A stretch of 64,000 nucleotides of DNA from an uncultured Clostridia bacterium (lineage in GTDB: Bacteria > Bacillota > Clostridia > TANB77 > CAG-508): NCBI GenBank assembly GCA_947626815.1, contig CANQTN010000003.1, positions 21,919-85,918 on the forward strand, read 5' to 3'. Of the stretch, positions 48,525-58,469 are shown in pieces. The notes beneath the pieces were generated by a model that made no database searches, had not been told where the DNA came from, and worked only from the letters and a program-made list of their open reading frames with translations. The translations under genes and the position numbers were made by a program. Positions within the stretch are counted from its first letter, which is position 1. Every line of letters begins with the position of its first letter.

Positions 48525-49484
48525 TCACATATCATTAATTTCTTCTAGTAAATTTTTATATTTTATTAAAAATACAGATTTGTCTTTTATATTTACTGCA
48601 TTTTGCAATTCATTAATTATTATATATCCCTTACTAATATTAGATTGTTTCGTTTGATCTATATTCGTATTTGTTAGTAATTTTGAATACACATCTATAC
48701 CATTTTTTATATCATTTGAAATTTCTTCCCAATTTTCCTCATCTAATTTTGAATATGCTTTAAATATATTTGACTTTGTTTCAACAATTGTCGTATATAA
48801 TTCATCTTTACCTATATTTTTTAAAAATTTAGGCAAAAATTCATATATTTTTGCTAATTGTTCTAATGTTTCTTTCTTTTTTTCATCTTTTACATTTACT
48901 ATTAGTCTGTCATATTCACTATTAAAATTTAAAATTTCTTCTTGATTGGCATTATCTAATTGATATAAATCCATTGTAATTGATGGTAAATCACTATATA
49001 AATTTTCTACTTCACTTTTTATATTATCCCAATTAACTTCATTTCCAGTTTTTGTTAATATTTCATCTTGCTGTAAGTCAAATGTTTTTTTAGTCTCTTC
49101 CTTTGAACTTTCAGAACCTGATTGTCCACTTGAATCAGATGAACCACCCTGAGATTCTCCTTGCTCTCCTCCCATTGATTCACCACCTCCTGATGATTGC
49201 CCTTGTGACTGTCCCTGTGATTGCCCTCCTTCTGAAGTTGTATTAGTGCTTTTTGATTCATCTTTCGAAATCTCAGTTGTTACGATATTATAATTATCAA
49301 TTTTAATGTTATTCATATTATTAAATAAATTTATTAACTTTGTTTCTATAAAATTCATTTCTGCTAGTACTTTATCTTTCTTATCTTCACTATTATCTTT
49401 GCTTGCATCTGTATATATAGTTAACGATAAAACCACTACTATAACAATTAATATTATATAACCCATTCTTTTAAATTTTTTCAA
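48525..49484 (-). CDS. Secreted or membrane-anchored protein with Gly/Ser/Gln-rich spacer
   Basis: I do not recognise this 319-aa protein. It has an N-terminal hydrophobic segment (GYIILIVIVVVLSLTIYT), an alpha-helical part, then a low-complexity linker of SQGQSQGQ-like and GGSSDSSGQSG units (about residues 85-130). A helical C-terminal domain follows. The stop is TGA, which shows that UGA works as a stop in this organism, and overlaps the rnpB promoter. It may be a lipoprotein-like envelope component, but there is no lipobox Cys. Confidence 0.65.
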   Translation of the reverse strand: MKKFKRMGYIILIVIVVVLSLTIYTDASKDNSEDKKDKVLAEMNFIETKLINLFNNMNNIKIDNYNIVTTEISKDESKSTNTTSEGGQSQGQSQGQSSGGGESMGGEQGESQGGSSDSSGQSGSESSKEETKKTFDLQQDEILTKTGNEVNWDNIKSEVENLYSDLPSITMDLYQLDNANQEEILNFNSEYDRLIVNVKDEKKKETLEQLAKIYEFLPKFLKNIGKDELYTTIVETKSNIFKAYSKLDEENWEEISNDIKNGIDVYSKLLTNTNIDQTKQSNISKGYIIINELQNAVNIKDKSVFLIKYKNLLEEINDM

Positions 49485-49596
49485 AATAAAACCTCCTCCA
49501 CGTTTTTTCTATTATTTGCATTTTTAATTTACTTTATTCTATGTATAAATTTTATTATATTTTTTATAATATTATAAGAAATGTAAAGGAGTTTTT

Positions 49597-49878
49597 ATGT
49601 TGGTCAGTGTTAATTTATATGGTAAAGAAAAAGGTGAATTAAATAAATTTTTAAGTCGTTTTTACAATACAAATTTAGATTTAGAAAATTCTTTAAATTG
49701 GGAAAAAAAATATGCTAATCCTATTGAATTAGCTGAAATTATTGGTGCATTTATTGATAATTATGAAGATTATCTTCTAAGTATGTGGATTTGCTTAGAT
49801 AAAAACGTTTTTGTGCATATTACTCAAGAAAATGCTGATGATGTTATTAGATATTTGTATGAACGTTTTCCATATTAG
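49597..49878 (+). CDS. Small conserved-looking protein of unknown function, 93 aa
   Basis: This short protein begins MLVSVNLYGKEKGELNKFLSRF and has a mixed alpha/beta pattern without membrane segments. AAAGGAG precedes the start by five to six bases. It is one of the few plus-strand genes here. No catalytic motif is seen. I recall similar unnamed proteins in Clostridia, but no function. Confidence 0.7.
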   Translation: MLVSVNLYGKEKGELNKFLSRFYNTNLDLENSLNWEKKYANPIELAEIIGAFIDNYEDYLLSMWICLDKNVFVHITQENADDVIRYLYERFPY

Positions 49879-49885
49879 TAATTTA

Positions 49886-50176
49886 TGTAAAACTATAATA
49901 TATTATAATTGCTCTAGATAATATATTATTTATGCAGTAACAATTCGGGGGGACCAGCAAATTACAGATTGTAATGCAAATTTTATCATTTATTATAAAA
50001 TTTGATATACAAGCTGTTATGTAGCTGGGAGTTACAAATAAATAATATATTATCTAGAACAAATTCTTAAGTTGACAGCATTTGGCAGTACCCTTCATGG
50101 TTTTATTTTAAGAAATTCTAAAGTTATTCCAGTCGCATTCGTCATTCGTAAATTATAATATATTGTAGTTTTGCAT
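49886..50176. repeat. Nested palindromic element: outer inverted repeat around a full-length family B core
   Basis: Outer arms of about 25 bp (TGTAAAACTATAATATATT and near-complement) end at 49886 and 50176. Inside, 49913-50058 is a family B hairpin: TCTAGATAATATATTATTTA arms, then GTAAC, a bulge AATTCGGGGGGA, CCAGC paired to GCTGG, and a long apical stem. The 312-base gap between the 93-aa gene and dtd contains nothing else that I can see. Confidence 0.75.
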
Positions 50177-50190
50177 TAAAATAAAAATTA

Positions 50191-50628
50191 TTACTTTTCC
50201 ATAACTATAGTAACTGGTCCATCATTTACAAGTTCCACGTCCATATGCGCACCAAATATACCTTTTTCTACATGAATTTGATTTTTTTCACACTCTTTGC
50301 AAAAATAATCATATAATTCTTTTGCTGTATCAGGTTTTGCCGCTTCTATAAATGACGGCCTATTTCCTTGAGTGCAATCTGCATATAAAGTAAACTGAGA
50401 AACAATCAATAATTGACCATTTACATCATTCAAATTCAAATTCATTTTCTCATTTTCATCTGTAAATATTCTCAACTTACAAAGTTTCTTTACTAAATAA
50501 TCAGCCTGTTCCTTGGTATCATTATGTGTAACACCAAGCAACACCAAAAAACCTTTATCAATCTTACCTACAATTTCATTTTCTACTTTTACTGATGCAT
50601 TTTTTACTCTTTGTACAACTATTTTCAT
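50191..50628 (-). CDS. dtd: D-aminoacyl-tRNA deacylase
   Basis: Dtd removes D-amino acids wrongly attached to tRNA. Signatures are [15 protein letters not shown] at the start, the [17 protein letters not shown] loop (SQFTL motif) and [10 protein letters not shown] (the NxGPxT motif) near the end. The length of 145 aa from ATG 50628 is normal. The Met four codons upstream lies on the AAAGGA ribosome site and was rejected. It stands between two palindromic elements. Confidence 0.96.
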   Translation of the reverse strand: MKIVVQRVKNASVKVENEIVGKIDKGFLVLLGVTHNDTKEQADYLVKKLCKLRIFTDENEKMNLNLNDVNGQLLIVSQFTLYADCTQGNRPSFIEAAKPDTAKELYDYFCKECEKNQIHVEKGIFGAHMDVELVNDGPVTIVMEK

Positions 50629-50661
50629 TATTACTACCATTCCTTTTTAAAGTACAAATCT

Positions 50662-50785
50662 GGTTGGAAAAGAATTAAATTTTGGCTAGGAAAACGAGTT
50701 TGAAATTTATGAGACGTACTTTTTGTACGTTGATTAAATTTCAAATGATGTTTGACAACGCCAAAATTGTAATTATTTTTCAACC
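50662..50785. repeat. Palindromic element, family C, copy 2 (124 bp, inverted relative to copy 1)
   Basis: It matches the reverse complement of 33408-33531 over all 124 bases with about five differences. It ends two bases before the stop codon of the zinc-ribbon gene. In both copies the left flank reads ACAAATCT. Confidence 0.9.
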
Positions 50786-50786
50786 T

Positions 50787-51392
50787 TTATTCCTCAATAT
50801 TTGGATTTGACTCAACTTCAACTGTCTTTTCTAACTCACTTTTCTCTTCATTATTTTTCTCTTTGTTTTTATTCTTTTTATCTTTTTTGTTATTACTTTT
50901 TTCTTCTTTTTCATTAATACTTTGCTCTAGTTCTTCTATTACTATTTGTCTTTCATCTTGCTTTTCTTCACTAACTTCTGTATTTTCTAGCTTTTCTAAT
51001 ACTTCTTCCTCTTGTGGTTTGTCATTAGTTTGCTTTTCTCCACAATTTGAACAAAATTTATCATCCTTTTCTATTTCTTTATAGCATTTTGGACATTGCT
51101 TTTTATTTTTCAATTCCAAACATTGTTTTAACAAACCATCTATTTCATCACTCAAAACATCTATTTTTGTACATTGTTCTTCTAAATCTTTTTTAATACA
51201 TATATCGTTTTCTTCTCTTACATGTTTTTCATATACTTTTTTACCTATTTCTTCATACATATCACTAATTTGTGTTCTTAATTCTCCAATTTTAAACTTA
51301 AGTTTTGTCTCTTTAGCAATTTTCCCAGTTTTATCTGCTGTCACTTTATAAGCTTCTGTTGCTTTTTTCCCTAGTTTATCAAAAAAATCCAT
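50787..51392 (-). CDS. Zinc-ribbon protein with helical N-terminus and acidic tail
   Basis: The protein of 201 aa starts with amphipathic helices (MDFFDKLGKKATEAYKVTADK). It contains a zinc ribbon with paired cysteines (CPKC..EIEKDDKFCSNCG) near residue 105. It ends with a long Glu/Lys tail. Similar zinc-ribbon proteins are common in Clostridia without assigned function. The start is ATG 51392, eight bases after AAGGAG. The stop codon abuts the family C element. Confidence 0.8.
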   Translation of the reverse strand: MDFFDKLGKKATEAYKVTADKTGKIAKETKLKFKIGELRTQISDMYEEIGKKVYEKHVREENDICIKKDLEEQCTKIDVLSDEIDGLLKQCLELKNKKQCPKCYKEIEKDDKFCSNCGEKQTNDKPQEEEVLEKLENTEVSEEKQDERQIVIEELEQSINEKEEKSNNKKDKKNKNKEKNNEEKSELEKTVEVESNPNIEE

Positions 51393-51529
51393 TTTCATAT
51401 CTCCTTTTTTATTTATACTATTCTTATTATTTGATTTTTATATTACATTTATTCAATTTTTTTATATTCTAAGAAAGTCTTTGTTAATATAAGATAAATA
51501 TGAAAAATTTTCCTTTTACTAGTAATTTA

Positions 51530-52528
51530 CTAATTATCAACTATTAATTCTGCTTTTTTATCTCTTGTCATTAATTTTTTTACTGCTTCTTTAGGATTTA
51601 AGTTATCATAAATTACTTTATAAACTGTCTCAACTATTGGCATTTCAATATTATGCATTTTTCCTAATTGATATGCAACTTCAATATTATCTATACTTTC
51701 AATTACCATTCCTACTTCTTTTTTCGTTTCTTCTAGTGTTTTTCCTTGCCCTATTAATTTTCCAGCTTTTCTATTCCTACTATGCTCACTTAAACATGTT
51801 ACTATTAAATCTCCTAATCCACTTAAACCATAAAAAGTTTCTTTTTGTCCTCCTAATGCAACTCCAAGATTTGTTAATTCTGATAATCCTCTCGTAATTA
51901 AGGCTGCAAAAGAATTATCTCCTAAATTTATTCCTGCTGCTACTCCTGCACAAAATGCAATAATATTTTTTAATGCTCCTCCTAATTCTACTCCTTTTAC
52001 ATCTGTTGAAGTATAAATTCTCATTTCATTACACATAAATGTATCTTGAATCATTTTTAATACATCTTTATGTTCTGATGCAATTACTAAAGCTGTTGGA
52101 ATTGCAATAGAAACTTCTTCTGCATGACTTGGTCCTGATAATACTCCAATTTTTGCAGTTGGTAATTCTTCTTTTATAACTTCATCTAATGTTTTTAAAC
52201 TCTCTTTTTCAAAACCTTTTGAACATATAATAACCGGTCTATTTTCTACATATTGTTTATATTGTTTAAATGTTTCTCTTGTAAATTTTGATGGTGTTAC
52301 ATGTAAAATAAATTCTGTATCTTCTATTACCTCCTTAAAATCACAAAAACATTCTATGTTTTCATGAATTACTAAATTAGGTAAAAACTTACATTTCTTT
52401 TCTTCATTTATTAATCTTTTCTCTTCTTCATTAAAAGACCATAATTTTATTTTATTTCCACATTTAGCAAGGTGAGTTGCTAATGCAACTCCCCAGCTTC
52501 CACTTCCTATTATAGCTATTTTTTTCAT
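51530..52528 (-). CDS. gpsA: Glycerol-3-phosphate dehydrogenase (NAD(P)+)
   Basis: GpsA makes sn-glycerol 3-phosphate for phospholipids. The Rossmann motif IIGSGSWGVALATHLA, the GPSHAEEVS segment and VELGGALKNIIAFCAG with the catalytic Lys are clear; RGLSELTNLG and LSGLGDLIVTC complete the C-domain. Length is 332 aa from ATG 52528. It follows plsY and der, and the plsY-gpsA pair serves phosphatidic acid synthesis. The leader GCATTAGAAAGGAATG is shared with tgt. Confidence 0.97.
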   Translation of the reverse strand: MKKIAIIGSGSWGVALATHLAKCGNKIKLWSFNEEEKRLINEEKKCKFLPNLVIHENIECFCDFKEVIEDTEFILHVTPSKFTRETFKQYKQYVENRPVIICSKGFEKESLKTLDEVIKEELPTAKIGVLSGPSHAEEVSIAIPTALVIASEHKDVLKMIQDTFMCNEMRIYTSTDVKGVELGGALKNIIAFCAGVAAGINLGDNSFAALITRGLSELTNLGVALGGQKETFYGLSGLGDLIVTCLSEHSRNRKAGKLIGQGKTLEETKKEVGMVIESIDNIEVAYQLGKMHNIEMPIVETVYKVIYDNLNPKEAVKKLMTRDKKAELIVDN

Positions 52529-52585
52529 TTTTACTCTCATTCCTTTCTAATGCACAAATAATCTGCTTACACACACAATTAATCT

Positions 52586-53227
52586 TTATTTGCTAAAACT
52601 TATTTTATTTTCTGTTCCATTTAATAATCTTTTTATATTACTTCTATGATTATATAAAACAATTACTGCTAAAATAACACTATATATAAAATATGTGCTT
52701 CCACTTTTTCCGTCTGTTAAAACAGTATAACTATCATTTATAAATAAAGTTAATACAGGAAATAATATAGCTGCTGCACAAGAACCAAGTGAAACCATTT
52801 TTGTCAATATCATTAATACTAAAGCAAATACCAAACAAATTAAACCTATTTTCCAATTGCTTATAAGTAAAATTCCAAGTGATGTTGCTACTCCTTTTCC
52901 TCCTTTAAATCCAAAAAATATTGGAAAAGTATGCCCTATTACAACTGCTATTCCTGCAATTTGAAGTAATAATTCCTTGTTAGAATCAGATATTATATTT
53001 CCAATAATTATAGCAATTATAATTGCTACTATTCCTTTTAAAATATCACATATTAATGTTAATGCTGCTGCTTTTTTTCCAACACTTCTTAACATATTAG
53101 TACTTCCTGCATTTCCGCTTCCTTTTTCTCTTATATCAAATCCTGCCATTTTTTTGCTTATAATTACTGAAAAATTTATACTTCCTATACAATATGCAAT
53201 TACTGCGATTATAATATATAAAGCCAT
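52586..53227 (-). CDS. plsY: Acyl-phosphate:glycerol-3-phosphate acyltransferase
   Basis: PlsY transfers the first acyl chain to glycerol 3-phosphate at the membrane. The 213-aa polytopic protein has the three conserved loops: GSINFSVIISK with REKGSGNAGSTN, IGHTFPIFFGFKGGKGVATSLG, and a C-terminal box near the last helix (YNHRSNIKRLLNGTE). It lies 18 bases after der and just before gpsA, whose product is its substrate. Confidence 0.97.
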   Translation of the reverse strand: MALYIIIAVIAYCIGSINFSVIISKKMAGFDIREKGSGNAGSTNMLRSVGKKAAALTLICDILKGIVAIIIAIIIGNIISDSNKELLLQIAGIAVVIGHTFPIFFGFKGGKGVATSLGILLISNWKIGLICLVFALVLMILTKMVSLGSCAAAILFPVLTLFINDSYTVLTDGKSGSTYFIYSVILAVIVLYNHRSNIKRLLNGTENKISFSK

Positions 53228-53245
53228 TATACAACACCTCTTTCT

Positions 53246-54566
53246 TTATTTTTCCGATTTTTCTCTTACTATTATTCTAACTGGTGTACCTTCTAATCCA
53301 AATTCTTTTCTAAATTGATTTACTAAATATCTTTCATAAGAAAAATGAAATAATTGTTTATCATTAACAAATATAACAAATGTTGGTGGTCTCGTTGAAC
53401 CTTGAGTTCCATAATATATTTTTAACCTTTTTCCTTTATCTGTTGGTGGTTGAACTATTGCTATTGCTTCATTTATCACTTGATTTAATATAGATGTTGA
53501 AATTCTTAAAGAATTTTGTTCTTTCACATAATTTATTAAATCAAATAGTTTATTTACTCTTTGACCTGTTTTTGCTGAAATAAATATCATTGGTGCATAT
53601 GACAAATATTTTAACTTATCATATACTTCTTTTTTATATTTTTCAAGAGTTCCTGTTGTCTTGTCTACAGCATCCCATTTATTTATTACAATAATTACAC
53701 CCTTTCCAGCTTCATGAGCTTCTCCTGCTATTTTAGTATCTTGTTCTGTTACACCTTCAGTAGCATCAATTAATAATAAACATACATCAGCCCTTTCAAT
53801 TGCAAGTAATGTTCTCATTATACTAAATTTTTCAATAGATTCTTTAACTTTACTCTTTTTTCTAATTCCTGCTGTATCTATTAATACATATTTTCCACTC
53901 TCGTTTTCAAATTCAGTATCTATACTATCTCTCGTTGTTCCAGCTATATCACTTACAATTACTCTATTTTCTCCTAAAATTTTATTAATTAAAGATGATT
54001 TTCCTACATTTGGCTTTCCAATTACTGCTACTTTTGTTATATCTTTATCTTCTTCTTCATCAGATTTCGGTGGACATTTTTCATATATTTCATCTAAAAC
54101 ATCACCTATTCCAATTGCATGTATAGCAGATACTGGAAATGGTTCTCCAATTCCTAAGTTATAAAATTCATATATTTCTTCTTTGTCTTTTTCAAAGTTA
54201 TCTGCTTTATTACAAACTAATATAATCGGCTTTCCTGATTTTTTAAGCATTAATGCAATTTCTTTATCTGCTGCTGTTACACCTTGTCTAATATCTGTTA
54301 AAAATACAATTACATCTGCCATATTAATTGCAAGGTTCGCTTGTTCTCTCATTTGAGATAATATTATATCTTCAGATTCAGGTTCTATACCTCCTGTATC
54401 AATTAATGTAAATTCTCTTCCTCTCCAATTTGTTTCTGCATAAATTCTATCTCTCGTTACTCCTGGTGTATCTTCAACAATGGATATTCTACTTCCTACT
54501 AAATAATTAAAAAAAGTTGATTTTCCTACATTCGGTTTTCCGTATGATTGCAACAATTGGTTTCAT
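53246..54566 (-). CDS. der: Ribosome-assembly GTPase Der (EngA), with +1 frameshift at a CGG codon
   Basis: Der is a double GTPase needed for 50S assembly and is essential in studied bacteria. The real start (54566) reads MKPIVAII, then CGG (54540-54542). Skipping one C gives AIIGKPNVGKSTFFN, the first G1 loop, with its invariant Gly at the site. Other motifs are DTGGIEP, NKADN, then the second domain GKPNVGKSSL, DTAGIRKK and NKWDAV, and a KH-like C-domain. The composite is 439 aa. Without the shift the product stops at about 19 residues. An essential gene that needs the shift implies efficient decoding, or an assembly error. Confidence 0.95.
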
Positions 54567-54656
54567 TAAATATTTTAAGAACAAATTATATTTTTGTCCT
54601 ACTCTCCTTTCTTTTTTTGTAGTTATAGTATATCATACCAATTTTAAAAACACAAA

Positions 54657-54698
54657 TATAAAAATAGATAATTTTAAAAAAATTATCTATTTTTATAT
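54657..54698 (-). terminator. Terminator of pyk
   Basis: AAAAATAGATAATT and its complement enclose a short loop, giving a symmetrical AT-rich stem that ends in T. Confidence 0.7.
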
Positions 54699-54706
54699 TT
54701 TATCTC

Positions 54707-56143
54707 TTATATCTTAGCAATTCCACCTATTATTTTACTTTCCTCTACTGATGACAACCATTTTGCTCCTCCTGAAACAACTACTATGTCTCCTTTTTCT
54801 AATATTCCTTTTTCTTTTAATTTTTTGATTCCATCTTCTACCATGTCATCTATATTTTCTCTTTTTTCTACATATACTGGATTTACATTCCATGCAATTG
54901 ATAATTGATTAAATGTCCTTCTATTATCTGTAATAGCAATTATAGGACATCCTGCTCCTAATCCTGAAAATCTTCTTGCTGAATCTCCAGTATGTGTATA
55001 ACATAATATTGCATCAGCATTTAAGTTCATAGCCATAACTGAAGTTGAATATGCAATCTTATCTTCCAATCCTTTTATATTTTTATTTTCATTCATTAAA
55101 AATCTTTTCCAGTAATCTATGTCATTTTCTACTCTACCTGCTATTTTTACCATTGTTTTTACACATTCAACAGGATATTTACCCATTGCACATTCTCCAG
55201 ATAGCATTATAGCACTTGTTCTATCATAAATTGCATTCGCAACATCACTTGCCTCTGCTCTTGTTGGTAATGGATTTTGTGTCATACTTTCTAACATTTG
55301 TGTTGCTGTTATAGCTGGTTTATCAGCTTTATTACATAATTTTATAAATTTCTTTTGCATAATTGGTGGTTCTGTAAAGTCTGTCTCTGTTGCCATGTCT
55401 CCACGAGCAATCATTTGAACATCTGCAGCACTTACAATCTCCTCCATATTTTCTAAACCTTCAACATTTTCTACTTTTGTTACTATTTGTATGTCTTTTC
55501 CACCATTTTCATCTAAAACTTTTCTTACTTGATCTATATCATCTTTATTTCTAGTAAAAGACATAGCAACAAAGTCATAGTCATGTTCACATGCTGTTTT
55601 TAAATCTTTTATATCTTTTTCTTTTAATGCTGGTAAACGTACTGCTGTTCCTGGTAAATTCATTGTTTTTCTACTTCCTAAACCATTTCCATGAATTACT
55701 GTACAAACAATATCTTTATTTACAATTTCATCTACTCTTAATTCAATAGCACCATCATCAATTAATATTTTAGCTCCTACTTTTACATCTTTGTATAGTT
55801 CTTTATATGTTACTGATACTTTATCTTTGTCTCCTATAATATCTTCATTTACTAATGTAAATTTTTGACCATCTTCTAATTGGATTTTATCATTTTTTCC
55901 AGTTACTAACATTCCTGTTCTGATTTCTGGCCCTTGCATATCTAATATTAACGCAATTGGTAAATCTAATTCTTTTCTTAATTTAAGAATTTCTTCAGTT
56001 TTTTCTGCTTGCTCTTCCCAACTACCATGTGAATAATTAATTCTACAAACATTTAATCCTGCATCAAATAATTCTTTTAATCTATGTTCACTTGCAGGTC
56101 CTATTGTTCCTACTATTTTAGTTTTTCTTAAGCTCTTATTCAT
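54707..56143 (-). CDS. pyk: Pyruvate kinase
   Basis: Pyk converts phosphoenolpyruvate and ADP to pyruvate and ATP. It has 478 aa, the short form without the extra PEP-utiliser domain. Seen are TKIVGTIGPASE, RINYSHGSWE, ILDMQGPEIRTG, the active-site lysine and acid region (QIVTKVENVEG, MIARGDMATET) and TQMLESM..PTRAEASDVANA. The MIARGDMATET stretch departs from the common ARGDLG form and could mark a divergent subfamily. It has its own promoter with a dispersed-repeat fragment in the leader. Confidence 0.96.
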   Translation of the reverse strand: MNKSLRKTKIVGTIGPASEHRLKELFDAGLNVCRINYSHGSWEEQAEKTEEILKLRKELDLPIALILDMQGPEIRTGMLVTGKNDKIQLEDGQKFTLVNEDIIGDKDKVSVTYKELYKDVKVGAKILIDDGAIELRVDEIVNKDIVCTVIHGNGLGSRKTMNLPGTAVRLPALKEKDIKDLKTACEHDYDFVAMSFTRNKDDIDQVRKVLDENGGKDIQIVTKVENVEGLENMEEIVSAADVQMIARGDMATETDFTEPPIMQKKFIKLCNKADKPAITATQMLESMTQNPLPTRAEASDVANAIYDRTSAIMLSGECAMGKYPVECVKTMVKIAGRVENDIDYWKRFLMNENKNIKGLEDKIAYSTSVMAMNLNADAILCYTHTGDSARRFSGLGAGCPIIAITDNRRTFNQLSIAWNVNPVYVEKRENIDDMVEDGIKKLKEKGILEKGDIVVVSGGAKWLSSVEESKIIGGIAKI

Positions 56144-56167
56144 TTTATATCTACCCCTTTCAATTAT

Positions 56168-56196
56168 AAAAAAACGATGACTTTCCTAGAATATAA
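56168..56196. repeat. Dispersed-repeat end fragment in the pyk leader
   Basis: CGATGACTTTCCTAGAATATA is the reverse complement of the TATTCTAGGAAAGTCATCG end seen elsewhere in the window. It lies downstream of the pyk promoter, so it is transcribed in the leader. Confidence 0.65.
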
Positions 56197-56209
56197 GAAA
56201 CCTTTATTT

Positions 56210-56239
56210 ATTATAACATAAGTAATTTACAAAATTCAA
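56210..56239 (-). promoter_or_regulatory. SigA-type promoter of pyk
   Basis: On the minus strand TTGAAT and TATAAT are 18 bases apart, with TG upstream of the -10. Confidence 0.75.
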
Positions 56240-56288
56240 CATTTTTTTCAATTTTTTCATATATAATAATAAAATTTTTCATAATTCA

Positions 56289-57008
56289 TCAATATAATTC
56301 TATAATTGCATGTATTACTCCATCCTGATTTTCAATAACTATAATATGTTTATCATTCTCATACGTATATTTACAAATAACTATATCACCTAATTTAATT
56401 TGTTTTTTATAGTTAATACTTACATTATTAAATGTTTTTTCATTATATACTTTTTCTGGTAATACTTCATATGCTAAATCTAAATAGTACAAATTATGCA
56501 TATGTCCAATTATATCTATATCTTTCCTCTTTGTCTCATATATTATACTATTTTCAAAAATTTCTGGTACTTTTATTTTTTTAATCTCATCTTTAAAAAC
56601 ACATTTATCTACCTCTGATTGATATTTTTCTGCCATTTCTGGTTCTACCTTTTGTATTTTCCCAGTTATATTATTAATTAATAACCATTTAGATGTGGCA
56701 ATAGCACACAAATTATTTTTTTCATCATACATCTCAAAATCACGATATGCATAATATTTTTCTATTCTTCGTGACCAAGTATGTACTTCTAAAACTTGTC
56801 CATATTCTGGCCTTTTTATAACTTCAAGTTTCCAATTTAATAATATCCAACTAACACCTGTTATCTCAGACGTATTTATACCATAACCTACACTATCTGA
56901 ATGATATGCAGCCACATTCTCTAAATATTCTAATATAGCTTTATTACCTATTTTATTTCCTTTCCATACATCTTTTAATCCTATTTTTATTTTTTCCTTA
57001 TAAATCAT
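56289..57008 (-). CDS. Acyl-ACP thioesterase
   Basis: This 239-aa protein releases fatty acids from acyl-ACP and belongs to the FatA/B-like bacterial thioesterase family. Two hot-dog folds are seen. The first includes GVSWILLNWKLEVIKRP and the WSRRIEKYYAYRDFEMYD strand. The second starts with KRKDIDIIGHMHNLYYLDLAYEVLP, in which the DxxxHxxN pattern gives the likely catalytic Asp/His/Asn set. It lies after pgi with 40 bases between. Its physiological use in a gut Clostridium is not certain. Confidence 0.9.
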   Translation of the reverse strand: MIYKEKIKIGLKDVWKGNKIGNKAILEYLENVAAYHSDSVGYGINTSEITGVSWILLNWKLEVIKRPEYGQVLEVHTWSRRIEKYYAYRDFEMYDEKNNLCAIATSKWLLINNITGKIQKVEPEMAEKYQSEVDKCVFKDEIKKIKVPEIFENSIIYETKRKDIDIIGHMHNLYYLDLAYEVLPEKVYNEKTFNNVSINYKKQIKLGDIVICKYTYENDKHIIVIENQDGVIHAIIELY

Positions 57009-57014
57009 TTTATG

Positions 57015-57056
57015 TTCCTTCTTTCTAGTAAAAAAATACCAGATTAAGTTTAATAA
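57015..57056 (-). terminator. Terminator of pgi
   Basis: ACCAG..TTA and TAAtCTGGT surround a short loop, and a run of seven T follows. It includes the pgi stop codon. Confidence 0.65.
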
Positions 57057-58354
57057 CCTGGTTTTTCTAATAATTTAAACATGTTTTTCTTATATTCTTC
57101 AACTCCTGGTTGATTAAATGGATTTACTTCTAACAGCATACCTGACATTGCACATGCCTTTTCAAAAAAGTAAATAAGTTCACCTATATTTTTTTCATCT
57201 AGTTTCTTTATTTTTACTAATATATTTGGAACATTTCCTGTCACATGTGCTTTTATTGTTCCTTCCATTGCTTTTTTATTGACATAGTCTAAACTTTTTC
57301 CCGCTATATAATTTAATCCGTCTAAGTTATCTTCATCTGGATGTATTATAATATCTGTATTTGGTTTTTCTATTGATATAACTGTTTCAAATAAATTTCT
57401 TTCTCCATCTTGTATATATTGTCCCATAGAATGTAAATCTGTTGTAAAGTCTACTCCTGCTGGAAAAATTCCTTTTTTATCTTTTCCTTCACTCTCACCA
57501 AATAATTGCTTCCACCATTCTGTAAAATAATGCATTTTAGGCTCATAATTTGCTAGTATTTCTATTTTCCTGTGTGATTGATATAAAATATTTCTTGCCA
57601 CTGCATATTGATAACATTCATTATACTTCAAGTCAGAATCACAAAATCTTTCTTGTGAAATTCTTGCCCCCTCCATTAATTTATCTATATCAATTCCTGC
57701 AACTGCAATAGGTAGCAATCCTACCGCTGTTAAAACAGAATACCTACCACCAATATTATCTGGCACTACAAATTGCTCATATCCTTCATTATTTGCTAAA
57801 GTCTTTAATGCTCCTTTTTCCTTATCAGTTGTTGCATAAATCCTACTTCTGGCTTCATCTATTCCATATTTATTTTCTAATATTTCTCTAAAAATTCTAA
57901 ATGCAATTGCTGGTTCTGTTGTTGTTCCTGATTTAGATATTACATTAACTGAAAAGTCTTTATTACCAATGTAATTAATCATTTCATTTATGTAATTAGG
58001 ACTTAAATTATTTCCTACATATAAAATTTGAGGAAATTCTTTATATTTATCCTGTGTATTATAAAATGAGCTTGTTAATGCCTCTATAACTGCTCTTGCA
58101 CCTAAATATGAACCACCTATACCTATTACTACTAAAATATCAGATTCCTTTTTTATTTTTTCAGCCGCTTTTTTTATTCTACTAAACTCTTCTTTATCAT
58201 AATTTGTTGGAAGTTCTATCCATCCTACAAAATCATTTTTATCATTTGCCCTTTCATGCAAATCTTTATGAATTTCTTCAACTTGTTTTTTATATTCTAA
58301 TAATTTATCTTGTGCTACTCTACTATTTATTAAATCTAATTTTATATCTGACAT
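57050..58354 (-). CDS. pgi: Glucose-6-phosphate isomerase
   Basis: Pgi interconverts glucose 6-phosphate and fructose 6-phosphate. Length is 434 aa, the compact bacterial form. [18 protein letters not shown] and [15 protein letters not shown] form the sugar-phosphate site; [12 protein letters not shown] and the closing [12 protein letters not shown] complete the family pattern. The position is between spoIIP and the thioesterase. The ribosome site is GGAGGT. Confidence 0.97.
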   Translation of the reverse strand: MSDIKLDLINSRVAQDKLLEYKKQVEEIHKDLHERANDKNDFVGWIELPTNYDKEEFSRIKKAAEKIKKESDILVVIGIGGSYLGARAVIEALTSSFYNTQDKYKEFPQILYVGNNLSPNYINEMINYIGNKDFSVNVISKSGTTTEPAIAFRIFREILENKYGIDEARSRIYATTDKEKGALKTLANNEGYEQFVVPDNIGGRYSVLTAVGLLPIAVAGIDIDKLMEGARISQERFCDSDLKYNECYQYAVARNILYQSHRKIEILANYEPKMHYFTEWWKQLFGESEGKDKKGIFPAGVDFTTDLHSMGQYIQDGERNLFETVISIEKPNTDIIIHPDEDNLDGLNYIAGKSLDYVNKKAMEGTIKAHVTGNVPNILVKIKKLDEKNIGELIYFFEKACAMSGMLLEVNPFNQPGVEEYKKNMFKLLEKPGY

Positions 58355-58469
58355 ACTTTATTTATACCTCCATTTCTTCAGTTTTTTTAATTATATAAAA
58401 GTAAATAAAAAAATTCAATACCTATATAAAAATTTTATACTTATATAATATCAAAAAAAAAGCATATCA

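Noticed and set aside
49055-49261. 68-aa minus-strand ORF in the Gly/Ser/Gln linker
   Set aside because: It is an alternative frame of a repetitive linker in the 319-aa gene.
49913-50058. Riboswitch or tRNA gene in the family B hairpin
   Set aside because: No cloverleaf, no T-loop sequence, and copies occur in unrelated contexts, including downstream of genes; a repeat element fits better.
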